DNA from: Arthrobacter sp. CDRTa11
GTDB lineage: Bacteria > Actinomycetota > Actinomycetes > Actinomycetales > Micrococcaceae
NCBI RefSeq assembly: GCF_026427775.1
Contig: NZ_CP044532.1
Coordinates: 1,302,001-1,366,000, forward strand
Reading direction: 5' to 3'
DNA: 64,000 nt
Positions 1 through 8,111 of the stretch are shown piece by piece. Position 1 is the first letter of the stretch, and each line of letters begins with the position of its first letter. A program made the translations under genes and the position numbers. A model generated the notes under the pieces. The model did no database searches and was not told the DNA's origin. It worked only from the letters and a program-made list of their open reading frames with translations.

Positions 1-960
1 GACGGCGACGCCTCGCAGCGTTACTGGATGGAGCTGGTAAACGTAGACACGTGGGGGAGTGAGCTCATCGCTCCCGATACATCCCGATACGACCTGATGC
101 ATGACGTCCGAATCGGCGATGTCGTGCTTCACTGGGTGGGGAAAAACAATCCGATGGGATTCAAATCGGGGATGTACGGCGCCTCCATTGTGGCGGGCGA
201 GTTGCAGCCACGGGCGGGGGACTGGTTCGGCAAGCCTGCGAACACGATCCCGCTGACGGACTACACTCCGCTGCCGCGCCCGTATCTCTTGACGGATCTG
301 CGTGCTGACCATCAATCGGACATCCTTGGCATCAAGGGGAACCTCGAAACCGAATATCCTACTGGGCGCGGCAAATTCACAATTTACTTCCCCTTCCAGA
401 AACACCCCAAGAGCGGCCTGAAACCGAACCAGGGATATTTGTTCAAGCTTCCCGCGGAGGTCCTCCAGGCTGCCCCGGATTTGCTTCCTGATAGCGACTG
501 GGCCGGATTCGACCGGCCACTCGTCGCACCGCCTGTAAGCGGACAAAATGGCGTGAGGCAGCGCTACGCCGGATTCTGCGCCGATCCGGTCCTCAAGAAA
601 GCCATCGAGATGCAGGCGGTCCAGCAGGCGATTGTTCACTACGAAGCAGCAGGCTACAGTGTCGACGACGTCGGCGCCTTCCGCTCCTACGATTTACTGG
701 CAATACGTGGGGGCGAAGAGCGTCACATCGAAGTGAAGGGCTCTCAGGGATACGTCCAGAAAGTCATCCTGACGCGTAATGAGGTTACGCACGTTAATGA
801 CTATGGCCTGACGGACTTGGTAGTGGTGGCTGATATCCAGTGGGAGCGCCACCTCGATGGTTCCATCACCACCGACGACGGGACGATGAGTGTCTACCCG
901 GATTGGCGGCCTTCGCCGGAGAACCTGAAGCCGCTGAGCTACGAGTACTTCCTGGACTGA
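1..960 (+). CDS. EVE/PUA-like + NO VEIN (DUF3883) protein, 5' end outside window
   Basis: The reading frame is open from base 1, so the gene begins upstream of the window; an internal ATG lies at 28. The N-terminal 170 residues resemble the EVE/PUA-like fold that reads modified bases (pattern of GDVVLHW followed by an IVAGE segment). The C-terminal part, from about residue 200, matches the NO VEIN/DUF3883 domain, with a conserved YDLLA strand followed by HIEVKGS. This D...ExK arrangement is the pattern of PD-(D/E)XK nucleases. Function is inferred: a reader of modified DNA joined to a nuclease-like domain, acting in the cytoplasm against foreign DNA. It converges on the drmB end of the DISARM-like operon, separated by a strong terminator. 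Family assignment of the C-terminus is fairly sure; the N-terminal fold is a guess from pattern. Confidence 0.8.
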   Translation, partial: DGDASQRYWMELVNVDTWGSELIAPDTSRYDLMHDVRIGDVVLHWVGKNNPMGFKSGMYGASIVAGELQPRAGDWFGKPANTIPLTDYTPLPRPYLLTDLRADHQSDILGIKGNLETEYPTGRGKFTIYFPFQKHPKSGLKPNQGYLFKLPAEVLQAAPDLLPDSDWAGFDRPLVAPPVSGQNGVRQRYAGFCADPVLKKAIEMQAVQQAIVHYEAAGYSVDDVGAFRSYDLLAIRGGEERHIEVKGSQGYVQKVILTRNEVTHVNDYGLTDLVVVADIQWERHLDGSITTDDGTMSVYPDWRPSPENLKPLSYEYFLD

Positions 961-969
961 GACCCGGGT

Positions 970-1005
970 TTGCTTGGGGGGTCGGAGGACCGACCCCCCA
1001 AGCAA
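970..1005. terminator. Bidirectional terminator hairpin
   Basis: A perfect 16-bp inverted repeat (970-985 and 990-1005) with a 4-base loop lies between two convergent genes. It ends 4 bases before the stop of drmB on the minus strand and starts 10 bases after the stop of the DUF3883 gene. There is no clear T-tract, but stem strength and position support termination of both transcripts. Confidence 0.8.
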
Positions 1006-1008
1006 GCA

Positions 1009-3102
1009 CTAGTAGACCTTGTCGGCCAGCTTGTCCGCGAGGTCCGCGGGTGCAAAATCGTTCGTGTGGTAGGTAGTCCAACCTTGTTCCGCGAGCCAGT
1101 CGTCGCGTTCGTCATCCCGTTCGACAAGTACGGCAACCCGCGAGGGTGCCCACGATAGATCAACTTGCCACTGGTTCTCGGGGCCGATATCGGCGCCCCA
1201 ATCTCCAAGCTCCACATTCACCTCGACGAGCTCGGGAATGAGTTCCTGGAGCTCGGGACCGGATTCGGCGAAGACTGCCAACCAGGGGCTATGACGCACG
1301 CTGACAGGGACGTTGTCGTCGTGGGAAACGTCCGAAACGCTGCCTGGTCTTCCAGCGCTAGTGGTGGTCACCGGGTTTAGTGCTGCCCAGTCAATGAAGC
1401 CCAGCCCGATCTGACCATGAACGCCAAACAGGGAGCCCCGGTCGAGATTGGAATTGAAGAGTTCGCAGCTTGTTTCCGGCACAAGGACGCAGCAGTGGCA
1501 GGCCGCCAGGTTTCGTGCATCGGTACCAGATCCGCGGGACTCGATGCAGACAGGATCGGCCGAACACCAGGACGTGCGGAACAGTCCTTCATCCAAGGAA
1601 GGGCCGAGGCGCTTGGGGCTCGCCTGTGCTGCGATGCCGCCCAGGCTGCCTGCAGAGTCGGACGATGCCGTATACAAAAGCACTCCGACTTGATCCGGAC
1701 CCACATAGAGGCGTTCCCGAATCGACGACGCGGGGTAGCCAGCGTCCAGCGAAAGCTGGTCGATGATGATGTGGGAGAGCGTGTGGATCAGGGTTTCAAC
1801 AATGCTCACGGGAATCGGGTCCTGGCCGCGCTGCTCAGCTGCGCGCTTCGCATTCAGGCGGAGAGTTTTCTCCCTGCCGGCTGCGAAATCCGTTTCAGCC
1901 CAAGCCTCAACCTGTGATCGGTCCAGCGCCACAAAGAGTCCCTCACCCAGCGTCTCAATCGCGGGCAGCCAATTCGGGCGGTTGTCGTCAGGTGACAGCG
2001 GCGACAACTTGGCGTCAGGCTTGTCTTCGCTTTTGGGGTGCAGACGGCTAAAGCCGCACAAGGCGCGGACCTCTCTGAGCCGGGTGACCTTTCGTGCCGC
2101 CTTGATCCAGTGCTGATGGGCCTCCGGTACAGCGACTTTCTCAGCTACAAAATCGGTGTCCGGGCTGTCACGGCGGCCGTTCATCAGCGCTAGGAACTCC
2201 TGCTCTCGCAGCTGGTCCTCGGAAAGCTCAGTTTCCTCACTGCCATGGAATTGACGCCTGATTTCAGAGCGAAGTTCGTCCACGGAGAAGCGGCCGTCAA
2301 ATTCCTGAACCACGCCCTCGAGAACCCAAGTCGAACCGGGCTCCAGAGCCTGCGGTTGACTGAGCTGGGAAGTTTTTGACGTCACCACCTTGGCCAGAAA
2401 TTCGGAATATGGCGGGATCGAGATTGCCGACCGAACCACCGGGAACCAGACATTTGACGCGCCGCGCTGAACCGTCTTAGGAGCCTTGCCGCAGTCGCGT
2501 TCCCGATAACCCCAGCCGAGCCAAGGACGATTGCCTTGGCATTTCATCTCCCTCAATGCCACGGAATTGAACGCGTCCGCCATGGTCCGGGATTTCCCGC
2601 AAGAACACCGCACCACCATGTCTGCCAGCGATGAGGTGCGGCCTTCAGAAGCAAGGGAGAGCAAATGGTTAGCATCTTCAGTCGGCGTGAAGCCGTGTAC
2701 CCAGTAGGAATACGGGAAGTCATCGATATGTCCGTCTTCGCAGGCGACGACAAAGCGGGACGGGGTGAGCGGTGCCAAGGACTTGCACAAGCCACACTTC
2801 GGGTCCTCGTAGGAGGCCTGCAGCTGCTGAATACGTCCTAGTCGGTTGCAGTTAGGGCATACGAGCATTTGCGGAAACCGAACGACAGGAATCTTCCCGC
2901 GCGCGCCCGCTGGCGGCAGTAGAAGCTCGGCCACCCCCAAGCTACGGGCAAGGCGTGGCTCACTAACCGGTTTCAGGTGCTTCCTGTCCCATTGATCGAT
3001 GCTTGTGATCATGAAACTGTTGTTTTCGGCCGGGAATAGGCTCCCCACCCCGAACGTGGAGATCAACTGGCTGCGTCGTGCAGCGTAGGTCTTTCTAGCC
3101 AA
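1009..3102 (-). CDS. drmB: DISARM protein DrmB (DUF1998)
   Basis: This 697-residue protein matches DrmB, a core component of the DISARM anti-phage system that works together with DrmA. The N-terminus has the typical RRSQLISTFGVGSL opening. A cysteine cluster follows near residues 80-105 (CPNC ... CGLC), another near 160-200 (CSCG ... RERDC), and the C-terminal DUF1998 region near 535-560 holds CHCCVLVPETSCE, all likely zinc-binding. Its start overlaps the end of drmA by 8 bases, so the two are probably translationally coupled. It is the last gene of a minus-strand operon that also carries the methyltransferase and two further helicases. No nuclease motif is visible. Confidence in the family is high; the biochemical role of DrmB itself is to assist DrmA on DNA. 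Confidence 0.9.
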   Translation of the reverse strand: MARKTYAARRSQLISTFGVGSLFPAENNSFMITSIDQWDRKHLKPVSEPRLARSLGVAELLLPPAGARGKIPVVRFPQMLVCPNCNRLGRIQQLQASYEDPKCGLCKSLAPLTPSRFVVACEDGHIDDFPYSYWVHGFTPTEDANHLLSLASEGRTSSLADMVVRCSCGKSRTMADAFNSVALREMKCQGNRPWLGWGYRERDCGKAPKTVQRGASNVWFPVVRSAISIPPYSEFLAKVVTSKTSQLSQPQALEPGSTWVLEGVVQEFDGRFSVDELRSEIRRQFHGSEETELSEDQLREQEFLALMNGRRDSPDTDFVAEKVAVPEAHQHWIKAARKVTRLREVRALCGFSRLHPKSEDKPDAKLSPLSPDDNRPNWLPAIETLGEGLFVALDRSQVEAWAETDFAAGREKTLRLNAKRAAEQRGQDPIPVSIVETLIHTLSHIIIDQLSLDAGYPASSIRERLYVGPDQVGVLLYTASSDSAGSLGGIAAQASPKRLGPSLDEGLFRTSWCSADPVCIESRGSGTDARNLAACHCCVLVPETSCELFNSNLDRGSLFGVHGQIGLGFIDWAALNPVTTTSAGRPGSVSDVSHDDNVPVSVRHSPWLAVFAESGPELQELIPELVEVNVELGDWGADIGPENQWQVDLSWAPSRVAVLVERDDERDDWLAEQGWTTYHTNDFAPADLADKLADKVY

Positions 3103-6100
3103 GGGAGGCGTCCTTCCTCATAGGGGCTGGCCGAAGGGCGGTTTCGGCATCAACGTCGCGCATGCTTCGAGGTGTCGGCCAAGGAATGCTGCTCGTGCTG
3201 TAGACGAAGTCGGGATCTTCGAGGGCCTTGCTTGAATCGATGAGGAGCGAGCGGGGGGACTTCTTTGTGTCTTGGTATGGGAGATCATCGTCGGCAAGCG
3301 CAGCTTTCCGCCAGATGTTGAGCAGTCGCTCGAGCTCTTCACTCGTGGCCGCAGCTTCCTCCGGGTCAACAGCGAGGACCCGATTGCGTATCCACGACAT
3401 AATTTCGTCCACGGCTGGTGACTCATCCCGGACGTGGCCGGCAGAGCTTCTCAAATCGGGGACCAGCATTCTTAGCGCCGAGACCAGCGTGGCGTGAAGG
3501 CCGCGATCCCTCGATCTGGCTGCAAACGGCGTCGCGCTGGTTGCTTCAACGGCCCGATACAGGGCTCCGTGGAAGTCGTTGAAGGATTCGTAGTGTGAGC
3601 GGTCCCGTGTGCGCGCTGCGTTGAAGATGGTTACTACCAAGCCCGGGTGCTGTCGTCCGACGCGGCTTGTGGCCTGGATGTACTCAGCGCTTGATTGGGG
3701 CTGTCCCATGACCGCCATGAGACCCAGGCGGTCGACGTCCAGGCCAACTGAGATCATGTTCGTTGCCAGCACCACGTCTTCGGGTCTCTGGCTACTCATC
3801 AGGCTCTTCTCCAAAGACTTGAGCGCCTCCGGAATCTTGTGGTTTTCCACGCGGCTTGTGAGCTCACTCAATTGGATTTCACGCCCCTCGAGCCTGCCGT
3901 CTCGCTTGGCCAGCAGATTCAAGCGGGCCCGGACGTCGTCGTACACCTGCAGGTAGGCGGAGCCAAGCACGCGCAGGCTATTGAAGTAACCGACCAGCGT
4001 CCAGTACGGGTCGCGGTCCTCTGTTGCGGCCCCTTCGATAACGTTGGATGAGTGAAGTAGGGATGCGTAGGTGCGCACCATGAGCGTGGCGTGGCTCGTG
4101 CCAGATGCCAGGACGCCGACATATTGCCGTGTTCCGAACTGATCGGAGGGCGCCTTGTTGGCGAAGAAGGAGTCGTCGGGGTCAAGCCCGGGCGGCGGGA
4201 ACAGGCTGGAATCGCGGTTGAAGACGGAACGGATCTGATCCTTGGCTCTTCGGATTGTTGCCGTCGAGGCAATGATTTTAGGCTTTCGACTGGCGGAGCC
4301 ACCTTCGCGTCCTATGCCGCTTGCCGCCAGGTCGACCGCGGTTTCAAAGAGACCAACGGTTGAACCGAGGGGCCCCGAGATGAGGTGCAGTTCGTCCTGG
4401 ATGATGAGGTCCGGGCCTAGATCGGCAGGCGAGATACGTCCGAACAGGGTTGCGATTTCGCCTCGCCAGGACATACCGGCAAATTTGTCCACGGTCCCGA
4501 TCACGAGTTCTGGACGTTCACGGTAGACGTCTGTGTCGATAATGTGAACAGGTAGGCCGTTCGCGAACTCGCAAGCCGTGTTGGAGCAGCTGACGAGCAT
4601 CCGGTCAGACGGCACTTTGACGATCCGATAGTCGTCGACCGTTAGCCGAGTGCCGCACCAAGGGCAGGCCTCGATCTGCTTCGGGTTTCCTTCGACGACT
4701 TCCTGATTGTTGCGAAGCTTTCCCAGATTCGTTCGTGCAGTTGCGATGTCGTTCGGCGTTGCGCCTCCGCCCACCCAAAGTCCGATGCCGAACGGTGCTT
4801 CGCCAACCCGGTCCTTATTCTCCAGCCGAACCGATTCCAGGGAACAAATGAGCATAGCAGCACGCTCGAATTGTTGGATCGTCAGAAGCCGGAGCGTATA
4901 CCGCATGATCACGGCCACGCCGCGGACACTTGTGTTCCGCAGCCGTCGGAGCAGCAGGAGGTATGCGACAAGCCCCAGATAGGCTTCTGTCTTTCCTCCA
5001 CCTGTGGGGAACCATAGGAGATCAGCGGTGTCGCGTTCCAAGTGCTGATCGTCGGTTACTGACGGCAAGTTAATGAGGATGAACGCAATCTGGAAGGGTC
5101 GCCACGCCTGGGCGCCAAGCACGAACTCGCCTCCAGCACCTTTCCGGACCCAGTCCTGGCGCGAACGCTGCATGTGCATAGCCCGATTCGCCAGCTGGAA
5201 CGCCTCAAAGGCTTTGTCATCGTTGACCAGCAGCTGAATGCCCGCTCTAATGCGGGCGTGAGCGGTCCCGGCCTGCTTCATGTGTTCGGCCGCGACATCT
5301 CGCAAGTGCGGCGGGACCTGGGCCGCGCCGTCCGCTGTCACAGAGTCACTGGATGCAGTGATCCACGAAGAGTAGTCCTCCGCGAGCAAGTTCAACTGCG
5401 CGACGACGTCGTCGCGGGTAGCCGAACCCATGAACGAGAGCGACAGGTTGGCATGGCTGACGCCAGCCATGGACCGGTGGACATCCTGCCGGGGAACAAA
5501 CGTGGTGGTCACTCGCTGACAGAGCCGGCCATCGACGTCGGACGCCTCCACATCGACCGCACAGCCGTGCCCGGCGCCGAAGACCATGTGGTTTCGGTAG
5601 AGGAGTTCGGAAGACGCCAGGTCGGGGTCCGAGGGAAGGGTGGTGCGCAGCTTCGAACGATCCACAAGAGCGTGCTTCTCGGTATGAACGGAAAGGCCGG
5701 CCTGAAACCAGCACGCCACGTCTTTATCTGATGTGGGGTCAGGCTTGGGCTGCGTGTTCCGCAGCACCACGGTCACGGTGACGACAGTCTCTTCGGGAAT
5801 GCGTACCAAGGCGTATAGCTCCAAAGCCCCGCCCTCCAACAGATGCCTTTGTGGCCCAGCTGAAGCCAGGTCGATTTCCACCTCGGGGAGTTCTGCAGGC
5901 AAACGCTGCCAGTCATATACGTCGCGGCGCTTGCTATCGCTGTCCCGGACAGTGGGGATTGGCGCATATCTGGCGGCAGTAGGCGAGACGAGAAGGACGG
6001 TAGAAAGCGTGGTGTCGACGGAGACCGTCATGCCTACGCTGCTCGGGTAGGTCAGCCGTGCGTTCGCCACGGGGCTGTCGACGGAGGCCTCGCCGGAAGT

Positions 6101-6301
6101 GGCAGCTACGGACTCCGGTTCGTCCGGGGCCTCGGCATACGTGTCATCTGCAGCCGGCCAAAGCACTCCTGTCACATACCGCTCTAAAGGCCGCTCCGTG
6201 ATGAGCTCATCGGAAGCACCGGGCCCGTAGAGGTCGGTGACAAGGCGATCCACGATTTCGCGGCGGAAGGCGTATTTACTGTCCAGTTTCGACACTTTCA
6301 T
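3095..6301 (-). CDS. drmA: DISARM helicase DrmA
   Basis: This 1068-residue SF2-type helicase matches DrmA of DISARM. Walker A (FPTGGGKTEAYLGL) lies near residue 433, the Walker B-like QDELHLISGP near 634, SATIRR near 680, and the arginine-finger motif ATSRVGRQHPGL near 880. A zinc ribbon (CPWCG ... CSNTAC) is inserted at about 545-575, between motifs I and II. The first 400 residues are a long domain without motifs I can name. DrmA is known to bind DNA and, with DrmB, to block unmethylated incoming DNA. It starts 4 bases after the UvrD-like gene with an AGGAGA just before the ATG, and its end overlaps drmB. Length is normal for the family and the frame is intact. Confidence 0.9.
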   Translation of the reverse strand: MKVSKLDSKYAFRREIVDRLVTDLYGPGASDELITERPLERYVTGVLWPAADDTYAEAPDEPESVAATSGEASVDSPVANARLTYPSSVGMTVSVDTTLSTVLLVSPTAARYAPIPTVRDSDSKRRDVYDWQRLPAELPEVEIDLASAGPQRHLLEGGALELYALVRIPEETVVTVTVVLRNTQPKPDPTSDKDVACWFQAGLSVHTEKHALVDRSKLRTTLPSDPDLASSELLYRNHMVFGAGHGCAVDVEASDVDGRLCQRVTTTFVPRQDVHRSMAGVSHANLSLSFMGSATRDDVVAQLNLLAEDYSSWITASSDSVTADGAAQVPPHLRDVAAEHMKQAGTAHARIRAGIQLLVNDDKAFEAFQLANRAMHMQRSRQDWVRKGAGGEFVLGAQAWRPFQIAFILINLPSVTDDQHLERDTADLLWFPTGGGKTEAYLGLVAYLLLLRRLRNTSVRGVAVIMRYTLRLLTIQQFERAAMLICSLESVRLENKDRVGEAPFGIGLWVGGGATPNDIATARTNLGKLRNNQEVVEGNPKQIEACPWCGTRLTVDDYRIVKVPSDRMLVSCSNTACEFANGLPVHIIDTDVYRERPELVIGTVDKFAGMSWRGEIATLFGRISPADLGPDLIIQDELHLISGPLGSTVGLFETAVDLAASGIGREGGSASRKPKIIASTATIRRAKDQIRSVFNRDSSLFPPPGLDPDDSFFANKAPSDQFGTRQYVGVLASGTSHATLMVRTYASLLHSSNVIEGAATEDRDPYWTLVGYFNSLRVLGSAYLQVYDDVRARLNLLAKRDGRLEGREIQLSELTSRVENHKIPEALKSLEKSLMSSQRPEDVVLATNMISVGLDVDRLGLMAVMGQPQSSAEYIQATSRVGRQHPGLVVTIFNAARTRDRSHYESFNDFHGALYRAVEATSATPFAARSRDRGLHATLVSALRMLVPDLRSSAGHVRDESPAVDEIMSWIRNRVLAVDPEEAAATSEELERLLNIWRKAALADDDLPYQDTKKSPRSLLIDSSKALEDPDFVYSTSSIPWPTPRSMRDVDAETALRPAPMRKDASLG

Positions 6302-6305
6302 TCTC

Positions 6306-8111
6306 CTAATCCTTGATCCGGCTGATAAGTCCGGTAAGCCGGGGTACCAGCCACATTCCGGAGGAACCGAGTCCTGCGAGTTTGGTCTCCTCCGGATGAC
6401 CGGTGGCGCACTCGATGGAAGTGACCCGGGCGCCGGTAAAGGCGATGGGCCACTCTTGGCCGCGGTGTCCTTTGAAGCCGAAATTCTTCTTCAGTGCGTA
6501 CGCAAAAGATTGACTCGTTCGGCCAAGCACGCTGCCGTCGCTGGTAGTTAGCGTGTAGCGGGGAACGTCACCGGGTTCGGGCTGGGAGTAAATGCGGCCG
6601 GAAACGACTTCTCCCAGAAGGTCATCCAGTACAAGGCTGTTTTGCACCGCCTGAGCGTCTTCGTCTGCTGGGTAATAGGGCGAAACGTCGTCGATGTCGG
6701 AATTCACGAACTCCATCCGCGCCGTGTATTGACCGGATTTCCCGTAACCCTTCTCCAGCCATCGTCCCGTTGACCCGTCGGCGCGCTTGAGGATCTTTTT
6801 CGGCAGTTTGGTGGAGACGATCTCTTCCCGGGCACGGCTCAGGGCTACGTACTTCTGCTTCAAGGTAGCTGCGTTCTGTTCTGCGGCGGGAGATCCGAAC
6901 TCCGGTTGCAGGTAAAGGACATTGGTGAACTCGAGCCCTTTGGCCCGATGTACTGTCGAAACGATCAACGGGGCGACATCGGCCACCGTGAGGGTCAACG
7001 GGATCGATCTGCTGCGCAGCCGTTGGCTGAGCTGGGGGACATTTAGTGAGTCGTACGCTGAGAAGTTGCCCTCGGCTGTCTTCAACGCGAGCCAGCGGTC
7101 GGCAGCTGCGTCTCCGAAGAGCTGTTGCAGGCGTGACTTTATCTCATCGGCGTCGTACGTCCTGTCTTCCAAATCCTTGAAGACCTGATGAACCCAAGGC
7201 GCCACACTCATGTCCTGTGCCTTCCGCCGGATCAGGTGCGGATACCCGTTCTCCCACAGGAGTTCACTCGCGATGAGGACTTCGTAATTTGTCGAACACA
7301 AAAGGGCGGTCGTGTCGCCGTCATTCGGACTGAGCGCACCGGACTCATTCAGCACGGAGGTGCTGGAAACTTCCCTGCGGAAGTCGTCGAGCAGGCTATG
7401 CGCGGCTTCGCACGCTGGGTTGTCGAGCGCTCCGAGGCTGCGGATCTCGTCGCCAACGGAGATCAGCTCCCTCGTGCGATCGGTCACCGCCCTGTAGTGC
7501 TTTGCCAGCGTCTGTCGCTCGGCGCCAAACTCCTTGACGAGGGTCTCGATGAGCTCCACCGAGGTGAGTTTGGATTCGGATTCTTCCAATTGAAAGTCGT
7601 AAATGCCTTGCAATGGGTCGCCGAGCACTGTGAAACCGAAGTCGTCACCCAGGACGGAGAACAACGCCAAGACTAGCTCCGCGCGGTCTCCCACGAGGTC
7701 CTGAGCTTCGTCGACCAGGATGTGCTTCAGATATGTGAGCCGATCGGGCGTCTCGTCTCCGGCGATATATTTCGTGGCTTTTCGGATCCGGGCGTCAAAG
7801 CTGTCGCCCAGAGTCTCTTCGTCCATGTCGATCAGAATCTGCGCCGCAAAGGAGTCGAAAGTACGGATTTGAAGTCCATCGAGATCATGGATGCGTGCCC
7901 GTTTCCTGACAGCTTCGACAGCCGCCCGGGAAAAGCTGAGCACGAGGATTTCGTCGGCGGGATTCAAGCCATCTTCTACCAAGGTCTTTACCCGGGCCAG
8001 AAGGACCTCTGTTTTTCCTTGCCCGGCCGCGGCCGTCACGAACATTCGCGCATCCGGCTCGGCTTCCGCAACGTCTCGCTGGCTTTCGTCCAGTTCAATC
8101 TCGGCGAGCAC
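6306..8111 (-). CDS. UvrD/Rep-like SF1 helicase in the DISARM-like operon
   Basis: An SF1A ATPase of about 601 residues. Motif I (TAAAGQGKTEV) lies near residue 27, the Walker B VDEAQDLV near 135, motif V STVHRAKGLEF near 388 and motif VI ALSRAREE near 424. A longer frame runs to 8288, but I prefer the GTG at 8111: it forms a TAGTG stop-start overlap with the upstream gene, has GGAAAGA at proper spacing, and the extra 59 residues are low-complexity Arg/Pro. It presumably translocates on DNA. Canonical DISARM has no UvrD-like subunit, so its tight coupling here (1-base overlap upstream, 4-base gap downstream to drmA) suggests an accessory or replacement subunit. The C-terminal 130 residues are unrecognised. 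Confidence 0.88.
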   Translation of the reverse strand: MLAEIELDESQRDVAEAEPDARMFVTAAAGQGKTEVLLARVKTLVEDGLNPADEILVLSFSRAAVEAVRKRARIHDLDGLQIRTFDSFAAQILIDMDEETLGDSFDARIRKATKYIAGDETPDRLTYLKHILVDEAQDLVGDRAELVLALFSVLGDDFGFTVLGDPLQGIYDFQLEESESKLTSVELIETLVKEFGAERQTLAKHYRAVTDRTRELISVGDEIRSLGALDNPACEAAHSLLDDFRREVSSTSVLNESGALSPNDGDTTALLCSTNYEVLIASELLWENGYPHLIRRKAQDMSVAPWVHQVFKDLEDRTYDADEIKSRLQQLFGDAAADRWLALKTAEGNFSAYDSLNVPQLSQRLRSRSIPLTLTVADVAPLIVSTVHRAKGLEFTNVLYLQPEFGSPAAEQNAATLKQKYVALSRAREEIVSTKLPKKILKRADGSTGRWLEKGYGKSGQYTARMEFVNSDIDDVSPYYPADEDAQAVQNSLVLDDLLGEVVSGRIYSQPEPGDVPRYTLTTSDGSVLGRTSQSFAYALKKNFGFKGHRGQEWPIAFTGARVTSIECATGHPEETKLAGLGSSGMWLVPRLTGLISRIKD

